Origin: Geobacteraceae bacterium
Lineage (GTDB): Bacteria; Desulfobacterota; Desulfuromonadia; Geobacterales; Pseudopelobacteraceae
Assembly: GCA_013336525.1 (NCBI GenBank)
Contig: JAAXTM010000001.1
Coordinates: 372,001 to 436,000 of the forward strand
DNA: 64,000 nt
Reading direction: 5' to 3'
Part shown: one piece after another, positions 1 to 9,014 of the stretch
Position numbering within the stretch: position 1 is the stretch's first letter
How the letters are laid out: every line of letters begins with the position of its first letter
The notes under the pieces: model-generated
What the model saw: the letters and a program-made list of their open reading frames with translations, nothing else
Database searches by the model: none
What the model was told of the DNA's origin: nothing
Made by a program: the position numbers and the translations under genes

Positions 1-519
1 CACCGACTCCGGTAGATATCCTGACGAAATCGTATCCATTCCAGCAGCACGCATGAATATTTCCTGCTTTTTTTGATTCAGAGTAACCAGGTCGTGAATT
101 TCAATGACGCTGGTCTGGCGAGACAGTAACTTTTTCGTAACCAAACCATCAAAAAAGGCATAATTCATAAAAAACAGGTCCGGCTGAAATGTTTTTACAA
201 CACCTTTAAGCCAGTATTTCATTCCAACGGTGCCCCACGCATTGAACGTGTTCTGGCATGACGGGAAATATTTTTTGATATAGTACGTCAACCTGGTATC
301 AAAATAATTTGGCGAGTATATCGTTACGGTACATCCGTATAATTCCCGGAGTTTTTCAATGCTCGATTCCGACCATGGACTATCAGTAAGGGTCGAACTG
401 GCAAAAACAACCTGATAACCGAGCTCATTCAGCCCGGATAACAGCTCAAGACAGCGTTTGTGAGCACCATTTCTTGGTGGATAGGGGTTATGTGGAAAGA
501 AGAAAAGAACTTTTTTCAT
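1..519 (-). CDS. GT4-like glycosyltransferase, N-terminal part (cut by window edge)
   Basis: The reading frame opens with ATG at 519 and runs open for 173 codons to the window edge, so only the N-terminal domain is visible. It begins MKKVLFFFPHNPYPPRNGAHKR, the first beta strand and Gly-rich loop typical of GT-B glycosyltransferases of family GT4. A later IEIHDLVTLN segment (about residue 147) fits the acceptor-side Rossmann domain of that family. It is transcribed like the rest of the surface-glycan cluster. Sugar donor and acceptor cannot be told, and the C-terminal nucleotide-sugar domain lies outside the window. Confidence 0.75.
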   Translation of the reverse strand, partial: MKKVLFFFPHNPYPPRNGAHKRCLELLSGLNELGYQVVFASSTLTDSPWSESSIEKLRELYGCTVTIYSPNYFDTRLTYYIKKYFPSCQNTFNAWGTVGMKYWLKGVVKTFQPDLFFMNYAFFDGLVTKKLLSRQTSVIEIHDLVTLNQKKQEIFMRAAGMDTISSGYLPESV

Positions 520-619
520 GTATATTTTGGGTGACCCCACAGATTTGTTAAAGGCTCCGGCTCCAAGGGCGTAATTGTTTGTACGCCGTCTGGTGAGGGA
601 AGTTGAAGGATGCCGTGCG

Positions 620-1795
620 TCAGGACAGGGTCTGACATTTCTCGCACACTAACGCATCTAGTAACCCCAGTGTATTATCAGTCATTTTTTCGTATGAAAA
701 TTCTTTTGCCCGCATACTGGCATTAACCGCCATCTCCTCCATCTTTGCAGGATGGTCAAGCGCCTGGTGTAACGCCATTAGAAGAGAGCAACTGTCTGCT
801 TTTCTAAACAAAAGACCATGCACGGTATCTTCTATTACTTCCGGGATACCACTTGCTCCGGATGCTACAATCGGCAGACAATACTCCATTGCTTCAAGAA
901 GGGCCATGGATGAACCGCCTTCATAGAGCGTAGGAAACAGAAACAGGTCGGAAGCCAGAAGCAGTCTCGGAATATCAGTACGATATCCAAGGAACAATAC
1001 GTTGCTTTCGACTTCGTATTCTTTTACAAGCGACTCCAGCTCACTTCGCTGTTCTCCTTCTCCAACCCAGACAAATCGGATAGCAGGGTGTTTCTTGAGT
1101 ATGTGAGGAATTGCCGGAATTATGTATGCGTACCCCTTTTGCTGATGCAGCCGCCCCACGGTAAGGATAATACTATCCGAACACGAGAGACCTAATTCAT
1201 TGCGGACGTCTCTGGATATGGTTGTCTTGCAATTTTTCAAGTCATTATCACTGCTAAAACAGGGTCCATTATAGACAAGGGCAATGTCGTTTTTTGGCAG
1301 ATGAAAAAGTTCACTCAGGAGTTCTCGATTATTCTCTGATATTGAAATCCATTGCTGATTTCTTTTTCTTGCCCAATGGTACAGTGAGAGCTGCTTACAC
1401 CCAACGCCCACCCCCTCCGCCACAAGTTGAAAGACCACAATTGCAGGTATTTTCAGCAATGCACACGCAGTCATACTGGCCAGGCACTGGTCAGGGAAAG
1501 GAAGTGATAACTGCACAGCATCCGGCTTGATTTTCAGGAGCAAAGTTAGAGTTCTCACAACCTTAATCAGAAACGGAATTATTCCTCGCGCCTCAGCAGG
1601 TATTTCTAACGTATGGCAACAGGCACCGATTTTAGAGAAATCGTCCCGGAGTGTCGTTGTACGCGCTCTACTGGGAAACGCCACGTGAACATCCCACCCC
1701 TTGCCTACAGCAGCAGATGCCATCTTCAGTGCATATTCTTCTACGCCACCCCGTATAGTAGAGGGAAATATCTTCAACAGTTTTATTTTTGACAT
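620..1795 (-). CDS. GT4 family glycosyltransferase
   Basis: A 391-residue protein with two Rossmann-like halves (GT-B fold). The N-terminal half starts LLKIFPSTIRGGVEEYALKMA, where the GGVE loop is typical of GT4 enzymes. The C-terminal half has TVGRLHQQKGY at about residue 215 and an E-x7-E donor-binding segment, EGGSSMALLEAM, near residue 290, followed by a GIPEVI loop. It should transfer a sugar from a nucleotide donor to a growing surface polysaccharide at the inner membrane. Its start overlaps the end of the upstream gene by 13 bases, so the two are co-transcribed. Donor and linkage cannot be predicted. Confidence 0.88.
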   Translation of the reverse strand: MSKIKLLKIFPSTIRGGVEEYALKMASAAVGKGWDVHVAFPSRARTTTLRDDFSKIGACCHTLEIPAEARGIIPFLIKVVRTLTLLLKIKPDAVQLSLPFPDQCLASMTACALLKIPAIVVFQLVAEGVGVGCKQLSLYHWARKRNQQWISISENNRELLSELFHLPKNDIALVYNGPCFSSDNDLKNCKTTISRDVRNELGLSCSDSIILTVGRLHQQKGYAYIIPAIPHILKKHPAIRFVWVGEGEQRSELESLVKEYEVESNVLFLGYRTDIPRLLLASDLFLFPTLYEGGSSMALLEAMEYCLPIVASGASGIPEVIEDTVHGLLFRKADSCSLLMALHQALDHPAKMEEMAVNASMRAKEFSYEKMTDNTLGLLDALVCEKCQTLS

Positions 1796-3282
1796 ACGAT
1801 CTCACCGACATACTGCACAAACCGCTTACCAGCATTGCCATCGCAAGGTCCGGCAAAGTCTCTGATGAATTCGATCTGGCCGGCCAGGAAACCTTGTGCC
1901 TGCTCGAAATCAAATGCTGATATGCGCAGTATGGATTCAACCAGTTGTTCCTTCGTAAATCCCGGCAATGCCGCTCCGTACTCGACAAAAGGTATTGTGG
2001 GTGCGCTTTCCGTGAAGTGAGCATGAACCATAGGCTTCCCTGCAAACAACGCATCTAAACCAGCTGAAGAATCTTCCGTAATAACAAGTGAGGCATGGAG
2101 AGCAAGTTCGTGAACCGTTTGCCCGGAAATTTCGACAACACCGTGCAGGCTCTGGTCCAGAATTATTCTTTGATACAAAGCTGCGTAGTCATAGGGATGG
2201 GCCTTAATCACTAAACGTGCTCCTGGCGACTTTTTGATAGCATCAATCAAAGCATTCAATAGTGCAAGCCCTTCATCCGGTGTACGTGAAGGAGCATAGC
2301 ATTTTTCAGGGGTATGAGGCCGGGTAAGCCAAAGCCAATAGGTACCCGCAGGATCAATTCTAGTTGGTGGTCGTAAACAATCATACTCAGGATTGCCGGT
2401 AACAGAAATATGAGGCTGCCAGATTGATTTATTACGGTATCGGGTCTGCCGCTCGCCCCCCCATACGGCAATATTGGAGGCATATGCTTCGTCCAGATAT
2501 CGATGTTCGCAATCAAGTCCGTGCTGCAGCATGACTACAGGAATTCCCATCTTTCTCGCCGACAATACGTACGCCTGGAAAGGAGGATGGTTGTCGCCAT
2601 GCACGAGGATTGCATCAGGCTGTAATGTTTCCAACTCGGCTCGAACAGACGTGACGTGTGATGTCAGAGTACTAATTTGAGTGCGTAACGTCGCTTCATC
2701 ACCTCTCATCAACGTGATGTCAAACCCTTTCAAGCCATCAATGATTGCATAGTAAAGCATCATTGTCACATCATCATCCGGGTGCACCGTTATATTAGGA
2801 CAAAATACTGCCGCCCCTGCAATTGTTTCGCAATAACCGGTAGCAACCTGGCACATATTTTCCCGGATAAGCTCACCGGTAGCGTTTTTCAGACGATCAG
2901 ACAGAACAGGGACATACACCAACGGTCCCTGACACCGTAGAAAATTGGAAACGGGCTGGATTTGCTGTTCTGGCTTTTTCTTGATCAATGAAAAAAAACG
3001 GCTTAATTGAGGTGTAAGCCGTGTACGAATAAAAGATGATGCAACTGAACAGGTCCTGGATGAACAATTGGAAGCTTCGATCAGCTCTCTCTCGAGTGCA
3101 AACGATTGTAAATCAGATGAAAAACGGAGTGCTCTGCCAACTTTATCCCACAGAAACCAACGGGTAAGTTCGGCGTAGTCATCCGTATAGCCGCAGAAAT
3201 TGAAATTTGACCGGGTCGGCCATCCACAGATAGCTTTCCATGCAAACGTATCCAATTCTACAGATGTAAGTTTTGAAATCAT
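1783..3282 (-). CDS. GT-B-like surface polysaccharide biosynthesis protein
   Basis: A 499-residue protein without an obvious signal peptide. The central segment VHGDNHPPFQAYVLSARKMG then PVVMLQHGLD (about residues 228-255), a TGNPEYD stretch near 300 and a VITEDSSAGLDALFAGKP segment near 400 match the fold shared by UDP-GlcNAc 2-epimerase, CDP-glycerol glycerophosphotransferase and capsule polysaccharide proteins. In that fold the last segment binds the nucleotide or phosphate. It lies 8 bases downstream of the next gene and overlaps the GT4 gene after it. I cannot choose between an epimerase-like and a transferase role. A transferase is more likely from the context. Confidence 0.7.
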   Translation of the reverse strand: MISKLTSVELDTFAWKAICGWPTRSNFNFCGYTDDYAELTRWFLWDKVGRALRFSSDLQSFALERELIEASNCSSRTCSVASSFIRTRLTPQLSRFFSLIKKKPEQQIQPVSNFLRCQGPLVYVPVLSDRLKNATGELIRENMCQVATGYCETIAGAAVFCPNITVHPDDDVTMMLYYAIIDGLKGFDITLMRGDEATLRTQISTLTSHVTSVRAELETLQPDAILVHGDNHPPFQAYVLSARKMGIPVVMLQHGLDCEHRYLDEAYASNIAVWGGERQTRYRNKSIWQPHISVTGNPEYDCLRPPTRIDPAGTYWLWLTRPHTPEKCYAPSRTPDEGLALLNALIDAIKKSPGARLVIKAHPYDYAALYQRIILDQSLHGVVEISGQTVHELALHASLVITEDSSAGLDALFAGKPMVHAHFTESAPTIPFVEYGAALPGFTKEQLVESILRISAFDFEQAQGFLAGQIEFIRDFAGPCDGNAGKRFVQYVGEIVCQK

Positions 3283-3290
3283 AAGACTCT

Positions 3291-4439
3291 TTAGAACTCA
3301 CATGTTTTAAAGAAATGGGACCATAAAGTACTCAATTTCCAAGAATTAGCCTGAGCCTTTCTTGCTTTCCATTTCACCTCAAATTGACCTTCGATCAACC
3401 AGCGTGCGTGAGTATCATCCTTATCAAATCGTGCTTTGGTAAATTTATCTGGTGCATCTAATAGATCAAAATATGCCGTTTCAAAGTATTTTATCAGTAT
3501 TGCATCATTCCAATAACGCTCCATCCATCTTCTGGATTCTCTACCTAATGTTTGACTCAGACCTGGAACAGAAATCAACTCATTAAGAACATATTCCGCT
3601 TCCTCGATCCTGGTATTTACCCATGGTATTTCGTCACAGCCGGTTATTTCCTTAATAATATCCTCTGTTCTTCCGTCAATATAACAGAGCGTAGGTTTCC
3701 CCATTGAAAGAGCTTCAAGGCTTGAGAGATGATATGAGCCGGTAATAAGATCATCAATAGCCAATGTGGACTCACGCTTAAGGCGCAAGCACTCAATATG
3801 AGGCTTATCCATAATTATTTCCAGTTGTGTGTGCCTGTTTCTCAATTGTATACGTTTAAGTAATCGAATTGTTTCCGGAGTACCTTTAGTGTCGAAACGG
3901 GAATAGTTTTGCTTATCCCACGCCGAGGATTTGAATGAGGGGCTGAAAGCTATTTTGTGAGATCCAGTACTGTCCTCACACGGAGTATATCCCGGATCGT
4001 GTATTGGTACGATATTGGGCACAATTCTCGAGAATGGGAACGACCGCTCGGGGTACTGGGCAATAACCAGACTTGGAGTTTTGTCATTGATAATGGACTC
4101 TGCCAACGGCTTGTTACCGTGAGCAATTGTTAATGGGTGAGAATGAAATTGCCTGATAATAGGAGTGTTTGTAGCCGAAAAGTTGAAATCAAATGGATTA
4201 TCACTACTATCAAGAGAAAAATAGTGATGTAGATGTAAAATATCTGCCGATTTGATTATCTCAAGACATTTGTTCCTATCCTGATTCCAACCATAACCTC
4301 CTTCGAATGTCCGTGCTCCATAAGCATCAGGATCCAGAACGATTAATTCAGCATGCATATCTGTATGTGCATTAATCGCATTTACTATGCGGATTGGGCT
4401 GCCGGCTAATGGAGTGACAGAAAAATGTACAATATTCAT
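3291..4439 (-). CDS. GT-B-type glycosyltransferase-like protein
   Basis: A 382-residue protein. The N-terminus (MNIVHFSVTPLAGSPIRIVNA) resembles the first loop of GT-B glycosyltransferases. The C-terminal half has DDLITGSYHLSSLEALSMG followed by KPTLCYI near residue 235, the usual place of the donor-binding Glu in GT4-like enzymes. It lacks the canonical E-x7-E, so it may be a divergent member. Its start overlaps the FkbM methyltransferase stop by 4 bases (ATGA), indicating translational coupling. The role in surface glycan assembly is inferred from neighbours. Confidence 0.65.
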   Translation of the reverse strand: MNIVHFSVTPLAGSPIRIVNAINAHTDMHAELIVLDPDAYGARTFEGGYGWNQDRNKCLEIIKSADILHLHHYFSLDSSDNPFDFNFSATNTPIIRQFHSHPLTIAHGNKPLAESIINDKTPSLVIAQYPERSFPFSRIVPNIVPIHDPGYTPCEDSTGSHKIAFSPSFKSSAWDKQNYSRFDTKGTPETIRLLKRIQLRNRHTQLEIIMDKPHIECLRLKRESTLAIDDLITGSYHLSSLEALSMGKPTLCYIDGRTEDIIKEITGCDEIPWVNTRIEEAEYVLNELISVPGLSQTLGRESRRWMERYWNDAILIKYFETAYFDLLDAPDKFTKARFDKDDTHARWLIEGQFEVKWKARKAQANSWKLSTLWSHFFKTCEF

Positions 4440-5275
4440 CTACGTTTCCCTGTCCTCAGGATTACTTCAAAAAAATTACCGAAAGAGGTCCCCCAGTCGG
4501 GGTGAGATTCAGATGTGGTTAACCGGTGATATATCTCATCAATATCAATAGCTCTGTCATTTGACTGAAATAGTAAAAAATGATGTAACACTGAAACAAA
4601 AGATGCTGCGGCTTTTTCTCGATCCTCCCACATGGGTGGGTGGAGGGAGAGAGAAATTGTCAATTGAGGCAATGTACTCAATTCAATCAAATCATTTATA
4701 ATGAAAGTTTCTGCGCCTTCAATATCTATCTTAAGAAAGTCAATTTTTGTGATGTTGTGCCGTTTAATATACCCGAGAAGCGTTGTTGATTCTACACTCC
4801 AGCAGTCCCCACGAATTGAAGACGCGCTTGACGTATCTTCTCCCGTTTTCCCCCCGAACGACACATTTACGCCATCTTTATCGGTGACACAGTTATTGGT
4901 TAAAACCACATCGAATAAACATTCATTGTATGAAATAGTGTCCGTTAGCAGATTAAACGTTAATGGATTAGCTTCAATGCCATAAATCTTTCTTACTCCA
5001 AGTTCAGCAGCATATAAGATTGTTGGGCCAACCCATGTGCCGACATCAACATAAACACTATCAGCTTTAAGACATTTTCGCATTAGTTCATAGGTATACG
5101 GTTCCCACATCTGCTGTGAAAATTCTTTCCAGAACCAATGGGGCGCGACTTTAAAGCGCGTGTCATTGATTGTTACATATTCCTGACCAGAGCTATCATT
5201 GTTTACAGCTTTTCTGTCAGCATCTGAAACAGGATTGTAGAAGAATTTCAGTATATCAATGAACTTATTTACCAC
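4436..5275 (-). CDS. FkbM family SAM-dependent methyltransferase
   Basis: A 279-residue protein starting at a GTG codon. The segment YVDVGTWVGPTILYAAELGV (about residues 75-95) followed by YGIEANP is the SAM-binding loop. IDFLKIDIEGAE near residue 180 is the hallmark of the FkbM methyltransferase fold. Such enzymes O-methylate sugars. In an O-antigen or capsule cluster next to a Wzm/Wzt exporter, methylation is often used to cap or decorate chains. The specific target here is inferred only from the neighbourhood. Confidence 0.85.
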   Translation of the reverse strand: MVNKFIDILKFFYNPVSDADRKAVNNDSSGQEYVTINDTRFKVAPHWFWKEFSQQMWEPYTYELMRKCLKADSVYVDVGTWVGPTILYAAELGVRKIYGIEANPLTFNLLTDTISYNECLFDVVLTNNCVTDKDGVNVSFGGKTGEDTSSASSIRGDCWSVESTTLLGYIKRHNITKIDFLKIDIEGAETFIINDLIELSTLPQLTISLSLHPPMWEDREKAAASFVSVLHHFLLFQSNDRAIDIDEIYHRLTTSESHPDWGTSFGNFFEVILRTGKRR

Positions 5276-5332
5276 GAATAATTCCCGTGAGAAACCGTTA
5301 CAGGACGTAGCTGCATTAGATAAGTCACCCGG

Positions 5333-6559
5333 TTATCCAATATCATGCAAAGTAGTTTCAGAAGGCATAAATACGTTTGAACCAAATGGGATTATTTTTT
5401 GTGAGTTCCATATAATCTGACCAAGATTTCTGAAAGAAGCTAAAAGCTCCCAGTTATCTGGATATTCAGGGTATTGTCCGGAAGGTGCGGGATTTACCCT
5501 GATAATATTGGCGGCTATTTGATATATGCCCCGGCATAACCTCAACTCGCTCAGCTCTGATAATAGCGAATATGATCTTTGAGCAATAATGTCAAGGGGA
5601 GAGGCCACAGATACGCATACGTTTCTGCCCTCTGAATCGAGCAAACACCATACAAGCCTGATTTCTGATGTAGTATATTTTGCCGTTATATGGGCTTGTA
5701 TTTTAATTGACCCAACGTTTTTCGATGCACTTTCGATATCTACTACAACGTTCGTTACGGTGATGTCTAAATAATCCGCAGCGACAATAAGTGCCTTGTT
5801 ATCCATAGGGCCATTTGCTTCAAGATATCTTCGAATGCCTCCCTCAACGGGACCGAGGTACTGAGATCCTCCATGTTCAAGCAGATTTACCCTTGTACAG
5901 AGTCGTGCGACATCCTCAGTATTATGCGATACTAAAATGACCGCACAACGATCAAACATACTCTGTAGTTTGTTATAACACTTTGCACGGAATCTTATAT
6001 CGCCTACAGCAAGAACTTCATCAAGAATAAGAATATCCGGATCGAGCGACGCAGCAATTCCAAATCCCAGCCGGACATTCATTCCAGAACTATAATTTTG
6101 AACCGGAGAATCGATGAACTCCCCGATCTCAGAGAAATCAATAATTTCGTCAATTTTATTGTCAATCTCCTTTTTTTTAAGTCCCAGCACAGAAGCATTT
6201 ACATAAATATTTTCTCTACCTGTCAGAATTGGATTGAACCCTGCACCCAAAGCGATAAGCGCTCCAACCCGACCGCGTACTTCGATCCGGCCATGGTCGG
6301 GCTTAATTAAGCCGTTAAGCAACCTCAGCAGCGTAGTCTTGCCGGCACCATTGCGACCTATCAACCCCAAACACTCGCCACGCTTCAACTCAAAACTAAC
6401 ATCTTTGACCGCCCAGAATTCATCTGCTCGCAGATCATGCTCCCTACAACAGCCAAGTATCTCACCAGCCATATCCTGCACTCCGTACCAGAGTGACTTC
6501 TTGAGGCTGCGACAGAATTTTTTACCTACATTTTCAACTGAAACCAGTACGTCTGACAT
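5333..6559 (-). CDS. wzt: Polysaccharide ABC exporter, ATP-binding subunit (Wzt-like)
   Basis: A 408-residue ATPase. Walker A is GRNGAGKTT (about residues 69-77), the signature is NYSSGMNVRLGFG and Walker B is DILILDEVLAVGD. After about residue 250 comes a C-terminal beta-rich extension of about 150 residues. In the Wzt family this domain binds the chain terminus of the O-polysaccharide. The start overlaps the stop of the permease gene by one base (TAATG), so the pair is coupled. The family exports lipid-linked polysaccharide across the inner membrane. The presence of the C-terminal domain suggests the neighbouring enzymes put a terminal mark, such as the FkbM methyl group, on the chain. Confidence 0.9.
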   Translation of the reverse strand: MSDVLVSVENVGKKFCRSLKKSLWYGVQDMAGEILGCCREHDLRADEFWAVKDVSFELKRGECLGLIGRNGAGKTTLLRLLNGLIKPDHGRIEVRGRVGALIALGAGFNPILTGRENIYVNASVLGLKKKEIDNKIDEIIDFSEIGEFIDSPVQNYSSGMNVRLGFGIAASLDPDILILDEVLAVGDIRFRAKCYNKLQSMFDRCAVILVSHNTEDVARLCTRVNLLEHGGSQYLGPVEGGIRRYLEANGPMDNKALIVAADYLDITVTNVVVDIESASKNVGSIKIQAHITAKYTTSEIRLVWCLLDSEGRNVCVSVASPLDIIAQRSYSLLSELSELRLCRGIYQIAANIIRVNPAPSGQYPEYPDNWELLASFRNLGQIIWNSQKIIPFGSNVFMPSETTLHDIG

Positions 6560-7419
6560 TAGGAACTTATCCTTTCAATGATAATCGGCATTGAGACTCG
6601 GTATACAACCCAAGCCACAAACAAGCCAATCACGGAGCAAGCGCTTACTGACATAAATAGCGTTGTATCAAGAATAATGCCTTTCGTCATAAGATCACGT
6701 GTTCCAACAAGAAGCGGACTTACTGGGTTAAGAGTAGCTATCAGAGAATACGGAAAAGAGTGAGGGGGTGCGTAGACTACCGGCGTAACTAAAAACCAGA
6801 ACTGAATAAAAATCGTTAATGCAGAGCCGATGTCACTGTAAAGCATACCGATCGGAGTAAGAAATAAACCCAGTGCCATTCCAAGAAATATCAAGGACAG
6901 GACCGCAGGGATTGAGTAGATCAATCCAAGCCCCAGTGGCATCTTAAAAAACAACAGAACGGCTACAATTACAACGTACTTAATAGCAACACTAAAAAGA
7001 ACTTCATATAGTGCTGCAACAACTAGCGCCTCACGGGGGAAGTTTATTTTGGCAAGCATCGACTTGCCATCGTGGACTGCTTTTAGAGGACCGCTGATAC
7101 TCTCAGAAAAAGTTTGCCAAAGAGTCGTTCCGATGATGACAAAAACCGGGTATGGAATATCAACACTACCAAGATTAACCACGTTCTTAGCCTGAAGAAA
7201 AATAAACACCAGCCCAGAAAGCAGTGCCGGCAAAAAAGCCCAGAATATCCCAAGAAAACTCTGCCGGTAACGCGCGGAAAAATCGCGCACAAAAAGCCGC
7301 CATGCAAGCTCTCTGGAATCTTTAAGATCATTCCACATAGCCTTGGCAAGCTTTGCGGGCGAATGCATCTGGGATTCAGGAGTATAAACCGTTTTGGGCA
7401 ATGTATCGACTGGTTGCAT
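6559..7419 (-). CDS. wzm: Polysaccharide ABC exporter, permease subunit (Wzm-like)
   Basis: An ABC-2 type membrane protein with about six hydrophobic segments. The N-terminal signature LAWRLFVRDFSARYRQSFLG precedes the first membrane helix, as in Wzm and KpsM families. I chose the ATG at 7419 (MQPVDTLPK) because AGAGGA stands about 10 bases upstream. An in-frame ATG at 7476 would add 19 residues but has no ribosome-binding site. It pairs with the ATPase immediately downstream to move polysaccharide chains to the periplasm. Confidence 0.9.
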   Translation of the reverse strand: MQPVDTLPKTVYTPESQMHSPAKLAKAMWNDLKDSRELAWRLFVRDFSARYRQSFLGIFWAFLPALLSGLVFIFLQAKNVVNLGSVDIPYPVFVIIGTTLWQTFSESISGPLKAVHDGKSMLAKINFPREALVVAALYEVLFSVAIKYVVIVAVLLFFKMPLGLGLIYSIPAVLSLIFLGMALGLFLTPIGMLYSDIGSALTIFIQFWFLVTPVVYAPPHSFPYSLIATLNPVSPLLVGTRDLMTKGIILDTTLFMSVSACSVIGLFVAWVVYRVSMPIIIERISS

Positions 7420-7481
7420 TGTACGTGCATCCTCTTGGCTGTTGTAGCATTGATAACAATTAGACAACACACCCATTTCGT

Positions 7482-8210
7482 TTAAAAAAGAAGCGTGAAT
7501 ATTCTTTTTACAAGCAGGTCAAGATTGCAAAGATACAGCCGTTTGTGGCGCAATACGATTAAAAGCATTAATAGTATTTTCTGATGAAATCGAATCGAAT
7601 GATCCCGCGAACTGCTCCTGACTCGGTAATAAAAAAATATCTCCGGAATCTTCACAACCTGTTTGTTTAGTTCGGACAGGGAAATCCAAAAGTCCCAATC
7701 CTCCCATCCATAGGTCATTTTTTCACTGTAACCGCCGACCATCTTCCAATCAGTTTTCCTGAATAATGCTGCTGGATAGATACAATTATCTATCAGAAGT
7801 GCCTTGGCATTATAGTCAGGTAACGGATCCATCCCCTCGCGTTCACCGAATAAAACCCGTTCACCGTAGACAATTGCAACGTCGGGTCGTGATTCAAGCA
7901 CATCAACCGAACGCATCAGGTAGTCAGGCCCGATTTTGTCATCGGCATCAAGGGGCAGAATATAGTCGCCCTGTGCCTCTTCTATGCCCCTGTTTCTGGC
8001 GGCGGAAACACCCTGATTAGTGGTATGGAATACCCGAATTTTTTCCGATTTTAGACTCTGCAATACGGCAATGGTGGAAGCGTCCGTTGAACCGTCATTA
8101 ACCACGATGACCTCGTAGTCGGTACATGTTTGTGCCTGCAGTGAATCCAGTGTTTCCATCAGAAAAGCACCATGATTATAGCAGGGAATGACAACGCTCA
8201 CCTTTGGCAT
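7482..8210 (-). CDS. GT2 family glycosyltransferase
   Basis: A 242-residue GT-A enzyme. VSVVIPCYNHGAFLMETLDS at the N-terminus, the EVIVVNDGSTD loop, PLDADDK (the metal-binding DxD region) and YGWEDWDFW (catalytic ED region, about residue 168) are all in order. The C-terminus is short and runs to VKRIFTLLF without the usual extra helices. A frameshift near the end was considered, but the frame stays protein-like. It presumably adds one sugar to the glycan made by this cluster. Confidence 0.88.
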   Translation of the reverse strand: MPKVSVVIPCYNHGAFLMETLDSLQAQTCTDYEVIVVNDGSTDASTIAVLQSLKSEKIRVFHTTNQGVSAARNRGIEEAQGDYILPLDADDKIGPDYLMRSVDVLESRPDVAIVYGERVLFGEREGMDPLPDYNAKALLIDNCIYPAALFRKTDWKMVGGYSEKMTYGWEDWDFWISLSELNKQVVKIPEIFFYYRVRSSSRDHSIRFHQKILLMLLIVLRHKRLYLCNLDLLVKRIFTLLF

Positions 8211-8228
8211 TTCAATCCCGTTAATCCG

Positions 8229-9014
8229 CTAGAGACCGCTCTCTGCAAGCAGCCTCCGGTACAATAGTTTGTTCAGGTAGCGCTTAATACCGTAATCAAA
8301 CCGATAATAGAGCGTAGAACGCTTCACGCTTCGCAGATACGCCATCCTGACGTGAAACTCCTCTGCATACGCCTGCTCCGATTGAGAAACTGAACGGCTG
8401 CCTGCATGTGCCCGAAAACAACTTAATTGCTTATCCACAACAAGCGGTGGCGAGACCATCGCCACACGGAGAAAAAGATCATAGTCCATACAATATGATA
8501 GGGACACGTCGAAGCCCCCCACAGAATTAAAGAGATCGCGCTTGATGAATGTTGAAGGGTGCAGGATAATATTGCCGCGCACCAGACGTCTGAAGGAAAA
8601 TTTTCGCACTCTGATATCACGAATGAATGTTCCTCTCCCGGAGACAAAGCTAAAACCTGCGGTCAGCCAGGAATACTCCGGGTTCCGGTAAAAACAGTCC
8701 AGAACCGTTGCAAGGACACGCGGGTCTGCATAGTAATCGTCAGAATTAAGATGTGCGATGACATCGCCGGTTGCCATCGCGGCACCTTTGTTCATAGCAT
8801 CGGAGATACCATTATCAGGCTCGGATATCCAGTGCACGCGCGCATCTGAAGCAGCATGCTTCCTGATTATTTCAACTGTTGCATCGGTAGAACCGCCGTC
8901 GACAATGATATGCTCATGCAGACCGTCACCTTGAGAGGCCACTGAAGCAAGACATTCCGCCAAGAAACGCTCAGAATTTAAAGTTACCGTTATGACTGAG
9001 ATTCGCATGGTCAT
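8229..9014 (-). CDS. GT2 family glycosyltransferase
   Basis: A 261-residue GT-A enzyme with ISVITVTLNSERFLAECLAS at the start, HIIVDGGSTDAT at about residue 35, SEPDNGISDAMNKG and the DxD-equivalent HLNSDDYYADP near residue 90. The type resembles the WcaA/PglI-like group of GT2. Its ATG at 9014 overlaps the stop of the upstream GT2 gene by 4 bases. A second ATG two codons later is an equally possible start. No signal peptide or membrane segment is evident, so it should act on the cytoplasmic face of the membrane. Confidence 0.88.
   Translation of the reverse strand: MTMRISVITVTLNSERFLAECLASVASQGDGLHEHIIVDGGSTDATVEIIRKHAASDARVHWISEPDNGISDAMNKGAAMATGDVIAHLNSDDYYADPRVLATVLDCFYRNPEYSWLTAGFSFVSGRGTFIRDIRVRKFSFRRLVRGNIILHPSTFIKRDLFNSVGGFDVSLSYCMDYDLFLRVAMVSPPLVVDKQLSCFRAHAGSRSVSQSEQAYAEEFHVRMAYLRSVKRSTLYYRFDYGIKRYLNKLLYRRLLAESGL

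Noticed and set aside
1294-1530. Small plus-strand gene inside the GT4 gene
   Set aside because: No ribosome site, and it is fully explained as a shadow of the minus-strand frame.
7482-7707. Frameshift near the end of the GT2 gene, suggested by a second open frame at 7519-7707
   Set aside because: The main frame stays plausible to its stop, and the alternative frame gives no GT2-like sequence.
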